Source of the DNA: Phyllobacterium sp. 628
Lineage (GTDB): Bacteria; Pseudomonadota; Alphaproteobacteria; Rhizobiales; Rhizobiaceae
Assembly: GCF_014189505.1 (NCBI RefSeq)
Contig: NZ_CP050301.1
Span: 1,495,501-1,559,500, forward strand
DNA: 64,000 nt
Direction: 5' to 3'
Both the position numbers and the translations under genes were made by a program. Shown here piece after piece: positions 1 to 8,860 of the stretch. The notes beneath the pieces were generated by a model. That model saw only the letters and a list, made by a program, of their open reading frames with translations, was not told the origin of the DNA and did not search any database. Position 1 is the stretch's first letter. Each line of letters opens with the position of its first letter.

Positions 1-1
1 T

Positions 2-17
2 TGGCACGGTCATTGCT
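2..17 (+). promoter_or_regulatory. sigma-54 (RpoN) promoter of the urea transporter operon
   Basis: The bases TTGGCACGGTCATTGCT match the sigma-54 consensus TGGCACG-N4-TTGC. The invariant GG lies at 3-4 and the invariant GC at 15-16, exactly ten bases apart. The predicted transcript would start about 12 bases further on, leaving a leader of roughly 35 bases before urtA at 63. Sigma-54 control, usually with NtrC as activator, is the known mode for nitrogen-scavenging transporters. An NtrC enhancer would lie upstream of the window and cannot be seen. Confidence 0.85.
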
Positions 18-62
18 TTGTATCACTTCGGTACAAACAACCATAAAAAGGGGTTTACCTGA

Positions 63-1367
63 ATGTTCAGTCTAACAGCCAGATTTATTGGGACATTGGC
101 GGCTGCCGCAGTGGGTGCGACGCTGAGCCTTGCGCCGGCAAAAGCGGCAGAAGATACGATCAAGGTCGGTATTCTGCATTCGCTGTCCGGGACGATGGCG
201 ATTTCCGAAACGACGCTTAAGGATACGATGCTCTTCCTCATTGATGAGCAGAACAAAAAGGGCGGCGTTCTCGGCAAGAAACTCGAAGCCGTTGTGGTTG
301 ATCCCGCATCCGATTGGCCGCTCTTTGCCGAAAAGGCGCGTCAGTTGATCGAGCAGGACAAGGTGGCCGCAGTGTTTGGCTGCTGGACATCCTCATCGCG
401 TAAATCCGTTCTGCCCGTCTTTGAAGAGTTGAACTCGCTGCTCTTCTATCCGGTGCAATACGAAGGCGAGGAAAGCTCGCGCAACGTCTTCTATACGGGT
501 GCAGCGCCGAACCAGCAGGCAATCCCTGCTGTGGATTATCTTGCCAAAGAAGAAGGTGTGCAGCGCTGGGTTCTGGCCGGTACAGACTATGTCTATCCGC
601 AGACCACCAACAAGATCCTGAAAGCTTATCTCAACGCCAAAGGCGTCAAGGATGAGGACATCATGATCAACTACACGCCGTTCGGTCATTCCGACTGGCA
701 GACAATTGTCTCCGATATCAAGAAGTTCGGCTCGGCCGGCAAGAAGACAGCTGTTGTCTCCACCATCAATGGCGATGCCAATGTGCCGTTCTACAAGGAA
801 CTGGCCAACCAGGGCATCAAGGCTGAAGACATCCCGGTCGTCGCTTTCTCCGTGGGCGAAGAAGAACTGGCCGGTCTCGATACCAAGCCGCTCGTCGGCC
901 ATCTTGCCGCCTGGAACTACTTCGAATCGGTTGATTCCGACGCCAATGCCGAGTTCATCAAGAAATGGCATGCCTACACGAAGAACGATAAGCGCGTAAC
1001 CAACGACCCGATGGAAGCAACCTTTATTGGCTTCAATATGTGGGTGAAAGCGGTTGAGGCAGCAGGCACCACCAAATCTGATGCAGTGATCGACTCCATC
1101 GTTGGTGTTTCCGTTCCCAATCTTTCCGGTGACTCGGCAACCATGATGCCGAACCATCACATCACCAAGCCGGTGCTGATCGGTGAAGTGCAGGCGGATG
1201 GCCAGTTCGACATTGTTTACAAGACACCGGGCCTCGTGGTCGGTGATGAATGGTCTGACTATCTTCCGGGCTCCAAGGACCTCATCTCTGATTGGCGCAA
1301 GCCGATGTCATGCGGCAACTTCAACGTTGCCACTGGCAAGTGCGGCGGTGTGACCAAGACCAACTAA
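63..1367 (+). CDS. urtA: urea ABC transporter, periplasmic urea-binding protein UrtA
   Basis: The product has 434 residues, the usual length for UrtA. Residues 1-28 form a signal peptide with a hydrophobic core ending in APAKA-A, so the mature protein is periplasmic. It belongs to the type I periplasmic binding fold of branched-chain amino acid/amide receptors: it opens with KVGILHSLSGTMAISE and carries the UrtA-typical stretches VVDPASDWP, FGCWTSSSRKSVLP and YPVQYEGEESS. Its role is to capture urea and pass it to the UrtBC permease. It is the first gene of urtABCDE, behind a sigma-54 promoter. The start is the ATG after an AAGGGG-like site. The assignment to urea rather than amino acids rests on these motifs and on the whole operon. 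Confidence 0.95.
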   Translation: MFSLTARFIGTLAAAAVGATLSLAPAKAAEDTIKVGILHSLSGTMAISETTLKDTMLFLIDEQNKKGGVLGKKLEAVVVDPASDWPLFAEKARQLIEQDKVAAVFGCWTSSSRKSVLPVFEELNSLLFYPVQYEGEESSRNVFYTGAAPNQQAIPAVDYLAKEEGVQRWVLAGTDYVYPQTTNKILKAYLNAKGVKDEDIMINYTPFGHSDWQTIVSDIKKFGSAGKKTAVVSTINGDANVPFYKELANQGIKAEDIPVVAFSVGEEELAGLDTKPLVGHLAAWNYFESVDSDANAEFIKKWHAYTKNDKRVTNDPMEATFIGFNMWVKAVEAAGTTKSDAVIDSIVGVSVPNLSGDSATMMPNHHITKPVLIGEVQADGQFDIVYKTPGLVVGDEWSDYLPGSKDLISDWRKPMSCGNFNVATGKCGGVTKTN

Positions 1368-1418
1368 GCGCTAAATCAAGCTTCGGCTTCGGGTCGGGGG
1401 CGACAACTCCGAAGCCAT

Positions 1419-1448
1419 CTCCATCCCCGTCTTGTGGCGGGGATGGAG
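1419..1448 (+). promoter_or_regulatory. strong intercistronic hairpin between urtA and urtB
   Basis: An 11-bp perfect stem (CTCCATCCCCG with CGGGGATGGAG) closes an 8-base loop in the 116-base urtA-urtB gap. No run of T follows, so it is not a classical terminator. In transporter operons such structures often protect the binding-protein message and lower permease expression. That role is inferred here. Confidence 0.5.
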
Positions 1449-1483
1449 CTCCCCCAAAAGAATTTCAAACGCAGGATTGTTGA

Positions 1484-3107
1484 ATGACATTGAGCCGCCT
1501 CCTGTCCGCCATTGCGATGTTGGGTCTCTGCCTGTTGGCAGTTCCTGCCGGTGCGCAATCCGTGGATGACGCCAAACTCAAACCGTTGGTGGAAGCACTG
1601 GCTGGCGACAATTTCGATGATACGAGCAAGGCGATTTCCGAACTTGCCAAGAGTGGCGCACCGCGTGCCTCGGTCATTCTCAATGCACTGAGTAGCGGTG
1701 ATCTTTATGTTTCCAAGGCCGACAAGTCTGTTTTCATTGGCGCCCGTGAAGGATCGGATTACGCTGCAACAGATCCGCTGACGGGTACAAAGCTGACGCC
1801 TGTTCCGCGCAGTGCTGCGGAGAAGATCAAGGTCAACAACAAGTTGCGCCGTGATATCGCGGCCGCTATCGGCGGGCTCACTTTGATGAGCACCGATGCG
1901 GCCGAGCGCCGTTCCGCGGCAGAAGCCATCCTCAAAACCCGCGACCCGGAATCGATCCCGCTGCTCGATCAGGCCATCACGGCCGAGAAAGATGCGGGTA
2001 TTAAAGTGGTGATGCAGCGGGCCAGGGCTGCTGCGGTTCTGAATTCCGACGCACCAGATGACCTCAAGATATCAGCCATTGCCGAAATCAAATCCGGCAA
2101 TGGCCGCGAAGCGCTTGGTTTCCCTGACGCCGCTGGCCACCGTCCAGGGCCCCGTGGGCGAAGCCGCGAGCACGGCAATTGCCAGTATCAATTCCGAACT
2201 GGAACTGTGGAACGGCATTCAGAACATTATCTACGGCCTGTCGCTTGGGTCGGTTCTTCTGCTTGCGGCGATTGGCCTTGCCATTACCTTCGGTGTCATG
2301 GGTGTCATCAACATGGCCCATGGCGAAATGGTCATGATCGGTGCTTACACGACATTCGTGGTGCAGCAGATCATTCGCGTCTCTGCGCCGGGCCTTTTCG
2401 ACTATTCGCTGCTCATCGCACTGCCAGCCGCCTTTCTTGTCTCCGGTGCGATCGGTGTGGTTATCGAGCGTGGCATTATCCGTTTTCTCTATGGCAGACC
2501 GCTGGAAACCCTGCTGGCGACATGGGGCATTTCACTGGTGCTGCAACAGGCGACGCGTTCATGGTTCGGTGCGTCCAATGTGCAGGTGGGCAGCCCATCA
2601 TGGATGTCTGGTTCCTTCGACGTCGGTATGCTGACGCTGACCTGGTCGCGCCTGTGGATCATCGTTTTTGCACTGGCTGTCTTTGCTACGTTGCAGCTGG
2701 TGCTGAAGAAAACCATGCTCGGCCTGCGTATGCGCGCTGTCACGCAGAACCGGCGTATGGCTTCATCCATGGGTATTCGCACGCCATGGGTGGATGCGCT
2801 GACTTTCGGGTTGGGTTCGGGCATTGCAGGCATCGCCGGTGTTGCTCTCAGCCAGATCGACAATGTCAGTCCCAATCTCGGGCAGGGCTATATCATCGAC
2901 AGTTTCATGGTCGTGGTCTTTGGCGGCGTGGGCAATCTCTGGGGTACGCTGGTCGGCGCCATGTCGCTTGGCATCGCCAACAAGTTCCTTGAGCCGTTTG
3001 CCGGTGCGGTGCTCGGCAAAATCTTCGTGCTCGTTCTCATCATCCTGTTTATCCAGAAGCGTCCGCGCGGTCTCTTCGCACTTAAGGGAAGGGCGATCGA
3101 GGCATGA
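1484..3107 (+). pseudogene. urtB: urea ABC transporter permease UrtB, interrupted by a one-base frameshift
   Basis: Two overlapping reading frames together give one UrtB of about 540 residues, the family length. The first (from 1484) has a signal peptide (LLAVPAGAQS) and the helical N-terminal extension typical of proteobacterial UrtB, ending around GNGREALGF. The second frame takes over at LTPLATVQGPVGEAAS and contains the multi-helix permease domain, with GLAITFGVMGVINMAHGE and the coupling region near FGGVGNLWGT. The shift maps to the CCC at 2122-2124: removing one C restores a single frame. Either the gene is broken or the assembly has a homopolymer error. Its 3' end overlaps urtC by four bases (ATGA). 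All other urt genes are intact, which favours a sequencing error. Confidence 0.85.
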
Positions 3108-4291
3108 TTACCCAATGGCTTTTCACCCATGTTGACCGGCGCGGTGCTTTCGCCATTGCCCTATTGGTGGCGATTGCGTTTTTCGTGCCCGTTCTCAATC
3201 TGCTGGTGCCGGAAACCTCAGCCTTGCACGTACCGACTTATCTCGTGTCGTTGCTCGGCAAATACCTGACCTACGCGCTGCTCGCAGTCGCGCTGGATCT
3301 GGTCTGGGGCTTCTGCGGCATTCTCTCGCTCGGTCATGGCGCGTTCTTCGCCCTCGGCGGTTATGCCATGGGCATGTATCTGATGCGCCAGATCGGCCCG
3401 CGCGGCGTCTATGCCAATCCCGTTCTGCCCGACTTCATGGTGTTCCTCAATTGGAAGGAACTGCCTTGGTTTTGGTACGGCTTTGACAATTTCTGGTTTG
3501 CTGCACTGATGGTGGTGCTGGTGCCCGGCATTTTGGCCTTTGGCTTCGGCTGGCTGGCCTTCCGCTCGCGCGTTACCGGCGTTTACCTCTCGATTATCAC
3601 ACAGGCCCTGACATATGCGCTGCTTTTGGCGTTTTTCCGCAACGATATGGGTTTTGGCGGCAATAATGGTCTGACCGATTTCAAGGATATTCTCGGCTTC
3701 AATGTGCAGGCTGGAACCACGCGTTCGGCGCTGTTTGCCGCCACGGCGCTGTTTCTGGCGCTGGCGGTTTTCCTTGCCAGTTTCATCATCCGCTCCAAAC
3801 TCGGCAAGGTACTGGTCGGTGTGCGCGATGCGGAAAGCCGCATGCGTTTTCTTGGCTACCGGGTGGAGCGCTACAAGCTTTTTGTCTGGACGATTTCTGC
3901 AATGCTCGCCGGTATTGCCGGGGCGCTCTATGTGCCCCAGGTGGGCATCATTAACCCGTCCGAATTCGAACCGGCCAATTCCATCGAAGCGGTCATCTGG
4001 GTGGCCGTGGGTGGTCGCGGCACGATCATTGGCCCGATCCTCGGCGCCGTGCTGGTTAATTTCGGCAAGACTTATTTCACCGCCGCATTCCCCGAAATAT
4101 GGTTGTTCGCGCTGGGTGCTCTGTTCATTCTTGTCACGCTGTTTTTACCCAAAGGTATTCTTGGCCTCTACGGTTCCTGGCAAGCCCGCCGCGCGACGCG
4201 TGCAGCGTTGAAAGATGATGATGCACAGCCGCCTTTGGTAAAACAAAGCAGCAGGCTCGTGCCAGCCCCCGAACCTCAGGCCGCGGAGTAG
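3104..4291 (+). CDS. urtC: urea ABC transporter permease UrtC
   Basis: This 395-residue inner-membrane protein is the second permease subunit of the urea importer and is expected to pair with UrtB. It is strongly hydrophobic with about ten membrane segments. It contains the LivM-type signature LDLVWGFCGILSLGHGAFFALGG early on and AVGGRGTIIGPILGA near the end, the loop that contacts the ATPases. The C-terminal tail is charged and cytoplasmic. The ATG overlaps the urtB stop, so translation is probably coupled. Length and motifs fit UrtC rather than an amino-acid LivM protein, and the operon order confirms it. Confidence 0.95.
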   Translation: MITQWLFTHVDRRGAFAIALLVAIAFFVPVLNLLVPETSALHVPTYLVSLLGKYLTYALLAVALDLVWGFCGILSLGHGAFFALGGYAMGMYLMRQIGPRGVYANPVLPDFMVFLNWKELPWFWYGFDNFWFAALMVVLVPGILAFGFGWLAFRSRVTGVYLSIITQALTYALLLAFFRNDMGFGGNNGLTDFKDILGFNVQAGTTRSALFAATALFLALAVFLASFIIRSKLGKVLVGVRDAESRMRFLGYRVERYKLFVWTISAMLAGIAGALYVPQVGIINPSEFEPANSIEAVIWVAVGGRGTIIGPILGAVLVNFGKTYFTAAFPEIWLFALGALFILVTLFLPKGILGLYGSWQARRATRAALKDDDAQPPLVKQSSRLVPAPEPQAAE

Positions 4292-4295
4292 CCCC

Positions 4296-5042
4296 ATGAA
4301 GGCCAAGGACACATTGCTTTATCTCGACGGCGTTTCAGTTTCCTTCGATGGATTTCGCGCCATCAACAATCTCTCCCTTGTGCTGCAATCGGGGGAGATG
4401 CGCGCCATCATCGGTCCCAATGGTGCGGGCAAAACGACGATGATGGACATCATCACCGGCAAGACGAAGCCTGATACAGGCGACGTTTATTTCAACGGGA
4501 CTGTCGATCTGACCGGCCATGATGAAGCGGAAATCGCCATGCTCGGCATCGGCCGCAAGTTCCAGAAACCGACCGTGTTCGAAAGTCACACGGTGGAAGA
4601 CAATCTTATGCTGGCCCTTGCCGGTCCGCGTTCGGCTTTTTCAGCTCTGTTTCATCGTCAGAGCCAAGCCGAAGCCGACCACATTCTGGAAATTCTTTAC
4701 ACCATACGGCTGTTTGAAAAACGCCACTGGCTGGCCGCCAATCTATCCCACGGCCAGAAGCAATGGCTGGAGATTGGCATGCTGCTGGCGCAGGACCCCA
4801 AACTGTTGCTGGTGGATGAACCAGTCGCCGGTATGACTGATGCGGAAACGGCAGAAACAGCAAAACTCTTACGCGACATCGCTCGCACCCGCTCGGTTAT
4901 CGTTGTGGAACATGACATGCATTTCGTTCGCGAACTTGATGTGAAGGTCACGTGCTTGCACGAGGGCTCGGTGCTTGCCGAAGGCTCGCTTGATCACGTC
5001 AGCAATGATCAGCGGGTAATCGAGGTCTATCTCGGGCGATGA
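4296..5042 (+). CDS. urtD: urea ABC transporter ATP-binding protein UrtD
   Basis: The 248-residue product is a LivG-like ATPase that energises urea import at the cytoplasmic face. It has Walker A GPNGAGKTT near residue 46, an ABC signature in the degenerate form LSHGQKQWLEIG that is characteristic of UrtD, Walker B LLLVDEPVAGM, and the switch histidine in VVEHDMHFVRE. The start lies five bases after the urtC stop. Together with UrtE it forms the heterodimeric motor. Confidence 0.95.
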   Translation: MKAKDTLLYLDGVSVSFDGFRAINNLSLVLQSGEMRAIIGPNGAGKTTMMDIITGKTKPDTGDVYFNGTVDLTGHDEAEIAMLGIGRKFQKPTVFESHTVEDNLMLALAGPRSAFSALFHRQSQAEADHILEILYTIRLFEKRHWLAANLSHGQKQWLEIGMLLAQDPKLLLVDEPVAGMTDAETAETAKLLRDIARTRSVIVVEHDMHFVRELDVKVTCLHEGSVLAEGSLDHVSNDQRVIEVYLGR

Positions 5043-5063
5043 TGATGACAAAGGAACGATCCC

Positions 5064-5759
5064 ATGCTCACGGTTGAAAACGCCTCTCTGCATTATGGTG
5101 CTGCACAGGCTCTGCGCGGCGTCTCGCTCGAGGTGAAGCCAAAATCCATCACCTGTGTGCTTGGCCGCAATGGCGTCGGCAAAACCAGCATGCTCCGCGC
5201 CATTGTCGGTCAGCATCCGCTCTCATCCGGCTCGATCAGTTTTGATGGTACGGTGCTTGGCAAAAAGCCACCCTATGACCGGGCGCGTGCGGGCATAGCG
5301 TTCGTGCCGCAGGGACGTGAGATTTTCCCGCTGCTTACCGTGCGCGAAAATCTTGCGACAGGGTTTGCAGCGGCCAAGCGCGGCAACCGCAATGTACCGC
5401 CTGAGGTTTTCGAGCTGTTCCCCGTTCTCAAGACCATGCTCGGCCGCCGCGGCGGCGATTTGTCCGGCGGCCAGCAGCAACAGCTCGCCATCGGCCGCGC
5501 ACTGGTCACCCGGCCGAGACTGCTGGTTCTTGATGAACCGACTGAAGGCATCCAGCCCTCGATCATCAAGGATATCGGCCGCGCCATCCGGTTTCTGCGT
5601 GACCAGACCGGTCTGGCGATCCTTCTGGTCGAGCAATATCTCGATTTCTGCCGTGAGCTGGCCGATCATGTCTATATCATGGATCGCGGTGAGATCGTGC
5701 ATTCCGGCGATGCTGCGAGTTTGGACAAACCGGAAGTCCGCAAGTTTTTGACTGTCTGA
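5064..5759 (+). CDS. urtE: urea ABC transporter ATP-binding protein UrtE
   Basis: This 231-residue LivF-like ATPase is the second motor subunit of the urea transporter. Visible motifs are Walker A GRNGVGKTS near residue 36, the signature LSGGQQQQLAIGRAL, Walker B LLVLDEPTEGIQPS and the switch region LLVEQYLDF. The phrase TEGIQPSII is typical of UrtE. It is the last gene of the operon, starting 21 bases after urtD behind an AAGGAACGA ribosome site. No clear terminator follows before the LysR gene at 5826. Confidence 0.95.
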   Translation: MLTVENASLHYGAAQALRGVSLEVKPKSITCVLGRNGVGKTSMLRAIVGQHPLSSGSISFDGTVLGKKPPYDRARAGIAFVPQGREIFPLLTVRENLATGFAAAKRGNRNVPPEVFELFPVLKTMLGRRGGDLSGGQQQQLAIGRALVTRPRLLVLDEPTEGIQPSIIKDIGRAIRFLRDQTGLAILLVEQYLDFCRELADHVYIMDRGEIVHSGDAASLDKPEVRKFLTV

Positions 5760-5825
5760 AAAACCACCCGGTACTTGCCGCCTGCGGGTAATCATCGATA
5801 GAGTCCGTTCAGAGGACCATTTTCG

Positions 5826-6722
5826 ATGATCGACAAGCTGGAATTTTTTATCGCTTTGGCGCGCAACCAGCATTTTGGCCGCGCGGCGGAAGAGTGCGGA
5901 GTGACGCAGCCCACCTTGTCGGCAGCTATCCGTCAGCTTGAAGACACGCTGGGTGTGGTGCTGGTCCAGCGCGCGTCGCGTTATAAGGGACTAACCCCGG
6001 AAGGCCAGCGTGTGCTGGAATGGGCGCGCCGCATCGTTGGAGACACACGCACCATGCGCGAGGAAATCCGCGCCGCGCGCTTTGGCCTGTCCGGCCACGT
6101 CAAAATCGCTGCTATTCCCACGGCACTTGCCATGGTTTCCCGCCTGACAACGCCTTTTCGCGAAAAACATCCCGATGTAACCTTTTCCATCACGTCGCGC
6201 ACCTCCCTCGAAGTGCTCACCTTGCTCAGCAATTTCGAGATCGATGCGGGAATCAGCTACCTCGACAATGAGCCATTGGGCCGGGTTACGTCGGTTCCGC
6301 TCTATTCGGAACGCTATCAATTAATCACATCGACTGGCAGCACCTATGCTGATCGCGAATTTGTGACCTGGGCCGAAGTCGGTCAATTGCCGCTTTGCCT
6401 GCTGACAATGGACATGCAGAATCGGCGCATCATCAACAAACATCTGCGGGAAGCCGGTGTCGAGGTGCACCCGACGCTCGAATCGAACTCCATGATTGTG
6501 CTGTTTTCGCATATCCGAACCGGGAAATGGGCAAGCATCATGCCGCTTAACCTTGCGGAAACATTGGGCTTTTCGGAGCCGATCCGTGCGATTCCCATTG
6601 TTGAGCCCGATGCGCGCCATTTGGTCGGGCTGGTTGCCGCAGACCGGGAGCCCCATACGCCGCTCGTCTCGGCGCTGTTGCACGAGGCCCGGGCATTGGC
6701 CCTTGACCTTGATATGTTTTGA
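5826..6722 (+). CDS. LysR-family regulator, probable activator of the formate dehydrogenase operon
   Basis: The 298-residue protein has the LysR winged helix-turn-helix at residues 2-60 (ARNQHFGRAAEECGVTQPTLSAAIRQLE) followed by a two-lobed effector domain. It lies directly upstream of, and in the same direction as, fdsGBA-fdhD-fdsD, and a perfect palindrome of LysR-box form starts at the base after the T of its stop codon. LysR regulators at this position are known for fds operons (FdsR of Cupriavidus), which makes formate sensing or formate-linked activation the best guess. The effector is not visible from the sequence. An alternative is control of the urt operon upstream, but that already has a sigma-54 promoter. 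Confidence 0.85.
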   Translation: MIDKLEFFIALARNQHFGRAAEECGVTQPTLSAAIRQLEDTLGVVLVQRASRYKGLTPEGQRVLEWARRIVGDTRTMREEIRAARFGLSGHVKIAAIPTALAMVSRLTTPFREKHPDVTFSITSRTSLEVLTLLSNFEIDAGISYLDNEPLGRVTSVPLYSERYQLITSTGSTYADREFVTWAEVGQLPLCLLTMDMQNRRIINKHLREAGVEVHPTLESNSMIVLFSHIRTGKWASIMPLNLAETLGFSEPIRAIPIVEPDARHLVGLVAADREPHTPLVSALLHEARALALDLDMF

Positions 6723-6737
6723 TAGAAATCTTCTATC
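6721..6737. promoter_or_regulatory. candidate LysR operator upstream of fdsG
   Basis: GATAGAA-ATC-TTCTATC is a perfect 7-bp inverted repeat with a 3-base centre. It contains T-N11-A (T at 6723, A at 6735), the LysR-type box. It overlaps the stop codon of the LysR gene and lies about 100 bases before fdsG, a reasonable place for activation of the fds promoter. Confidence 0.6.
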
Positions 6738-6824
6738 GTTTAACGGGACTGATATATTGATTTGTCGGCGCGCTTTTGATCTCTTCTAACCTACGAGGGG
6801 AATTTAGGGAGGGCGCTGCACAAA

Positions 6825-7298
6825 ATGCAGACCGCAAGTACCGATATCGCCAAAAGAGCGATAGGCATTATCAATCAGTTGAAAAGTGAAGAAGGGCCGC
6901 TTCTTCCGATTCTGCATGAGTTGCAGGGCGAATTTGGCTATGTGCCGCAGGAAACTCTGCCGCTGATTGCCCAGGCTTTGAATATTTCCCGCGCCGAAGT
7001 GCATGGCGTTGTCACCTTCTATCATGACTACCGTGATCATCCCGCTGGCCGGCATGTGCTGAAGCTCTGCCGCGCGGAAGCGTGTCAGTCGATGGGCGGT
7101 GATGCCATGGCCGACAGGGTGCGCCAGCTTCTTGGTATCGACTGGCACGGAACAACCGCTGATGGCGCGGTGACGCTTGAACCGGTTTATTGTCTCGGGC
7201 TTTGCGCCTGCGCGCCCGCCGCTATGCTCGATGGCGAGGTGATTGGCCGTTTGGACGCTGAAAAGCTTGAAACCCTAGCCTCCGAGGTGCGGCTATGA
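6825..7298 (+). CDS. fdsG: NAD-dependent formate dehydrogenase gamma subunit FdsG
   Basis: This 157-residue protein resembles NuoE and carries one [2Fe-2S] cluster that shuttles electrons in the soluble formate dehydrogenase. The four ligands are visible as CRAEAC (two Cys) and CLGLCAC near the C terminus. The N-terminal helical half contains LLPILHELQGEFGYVP, typical of the 24-kDa subunit family. It opens the fds operon, with a GGGAGG ribosome site somewhat upstream of the ATG. Its last four bases overlap the fdsB start. Confidence 0.95.
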   Translation: MQTASTDIAKRAIGIINQLKSEEGPLLPILHELQGEFGYVPQETLPLIAQALNISRAEVHGVVTFYHDYRDHPAGRHVLKLCRAEACQSMGGDAMADRVRQLLGIDWHGTTADGAVTLEPVYCLGLCACAPAAMLDGEVIGRLDAEKLETLASEVRL

Positions 7299-8851
7299 CC
7301 GTTACGATCTATGTCCCGCGCGATTCTGGTTCGCTTTCGCTTGGCGCTGAAAAAGTCGCCCAAAAGCTGCAGGCTGAACTAACCGCGCGTCATCTTGATG
7401 CTAAAATCGTGCGCAATGGTTCGCGCGGCCTCTATTGGCTGGAGCCGATGGTAGAGGTGGAAATGCCATCCGGCCGCGTGGCGTACGGCCCGGTCAAACC
7501 GTCTGATGTGGCGTCACTGCTGGATACCGGTATGGTAGAGGGCAGGGTGCACCCGCTCTGGCTTGGATTGACGGACCAACTGCCGTTTCTGGCAAAACAA
7601 ACCCGCCTGACCTTTGCCCGTTGTGGCATTACAGATCCCCTCTCGCTTGATGATTACCGGGCGCATGATGGCCTGAAGGGTCTTGAAAGAGCCCTCGCTC
7701 TGACGCCGCTCGAAATCGTCACGCAGGTGACAGAGTCGGGCCTGCGCGGGCGCGGCGGCGCAGGCTTTCCCACCGGCATCAAATGGAAGACCGTTCTCGA
7801 TACGGCGGGCGAGCGCAAGTACATCGTCTGCAACGCCGATGAAGGCGATAGCGGCACATTTGCCGATCGCATGATCATGGAAGGCGATCCGTTTGTTCTG
7901 ATCGAAGGCATGACCATTGCCGGCATCGCGGTCGGTGCCACCAAGGGTTACATCTATACGCGTTCGGAATATCCGCATGCCATTGCCGTCATGAATGAAG
8001 CGCTGGCCGTTGCCCGCAAGGCGGGTGTTCTCGGCACTTCTGTTCTGGGTTCGGCGCATGTTTTTGATATCGAAGTGCGCGTCGGTGCCGGTGCCTATGT
8101 CTGCGGCGAGGAAACCGCGCTGCTGGAAAGTCTGGAAGGCCGTCGCGGCATTGTCCGTGCCAAGCCGCCTTTGCCCGCACATAAGGGTTTGTTCGGCAGG
8201 CCAACCGTCATCAACAACGTGATCTCGCTGGCTTCTGTGCCGATTATTCTCGACAAGGGCGCTGCGTTTTACAAGAATTTCGGCATGGGCCGCTCGCGCG
8301 GTACCATTCCTCTGCAGATTGCGGGCAATGTGAAGTATGGCGGACTATTCGAAACCGCTTTCGGCCTCACGCTTGGCGAAATCGTCGATGATATCGGCGG
8401 TGGCACAGCAACCGGCCGCCCGGTTAAGGCCGTGCAGATCGGTGGTCCGCTCGGTGCTTATTTCCCGCGTGAACTCTTCGATACACCCTTCGACTATGAA
8501 GCGTTTGCCGCCAAAGACGGGCTGATCGGCCATGCCGGGCTCGTTGTGTTTGATGACAGTGTCGATATGCTGAAGCAGGCACGGTTCGCCATGGAATTCT
8601 GTGCCGTCGAATCCTGTGGCAAGTGTACGCCCTGCCGCATTGGTTCGACACGCGGTGTCGAGGTCGTGGACCGGCTCGCCGCCAATATCGAACCGGAAAA
8701 GCAAATCAAGGTTCTCACCGACCTGTGCAATACGATGAAGTTCGGTTCGCTCTGCGCGCTGGGTGGTTTCACGCCCTATCCTGTCATGAGTGCGCTGACG
8801 CATTTTCCTGAAGATTTTCGCCCTGCGCCTGTCGCAGAAGCGGCGGAATAG
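7295..8851 (+). CDS. fdsB: NAD-dependent formate dehydrogenase beta subunit FdsB (FMN/NADH site)
   Basis: The 518-residue protein is NuoF-like, with an extra N-terminal thioredoxin-like domain of about 110 residues that shows almost no cysteines, so I see no cluster there. The FMN/NAD-binding core has GLRGRGGAGFPTGIKW and NADEGDSGTFADR, then GAYVCGEETALLES. The C-terminal [4Fe-4S] site is ESCGKCTPCRIG plus a later Cys in GSLCALGG. It passes electrons from formate oxidation to NAD+. Translation is coupled to fdsG by a four-base overlap, and fdsA follows nine bases later. Confidence 0.95.
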   Translation: MTVTIYVPRDSGSLSLGAEKVAQKLQAELTARHLDAKIVRNGSRGLYWLEPMVEVEMPSGRVAYGPVKPSDVASLLDTGMVEGRVHPLWLGLTDQLPFLAKQTRLTFARCGITDPLSLDDYRAHDGLKGLERALALTPLEIVTQVTESGLRGRGGAGFPTGIKWKTVLDTAGERKYIVCNADEGDSGTFADRMIMEGDPFVLIEGMTIAGIAVGATKGYIYTRSEYPHAIAVMNEALAVARKAGVLGTSVLGSAHVFDIEVRVGAGAYVCGEETALLESLEGRRGIVRAKPPLPAHKGLFGRPTVINNVISLASVPIILDKGAAFYKNFGMGRSRGTIPLQIAGNVKYGGLFETAFGLTLGEIVDDIGGGTATGRPVKAVQIGGPLGAYFPRELFDTPFDYEAFAAKDGLIGHAGLVVFDDSVDMLKQARFAMEFCAVESCGKCTPCRIGSTRGVEVVDRLAANIEPEKQIKVLTDLCNTMKFGSLCALGGFTPYPVMSALTHFPEDFRPAPVAEAAE

Positions 8852-8860
8852 GAGATCAAG

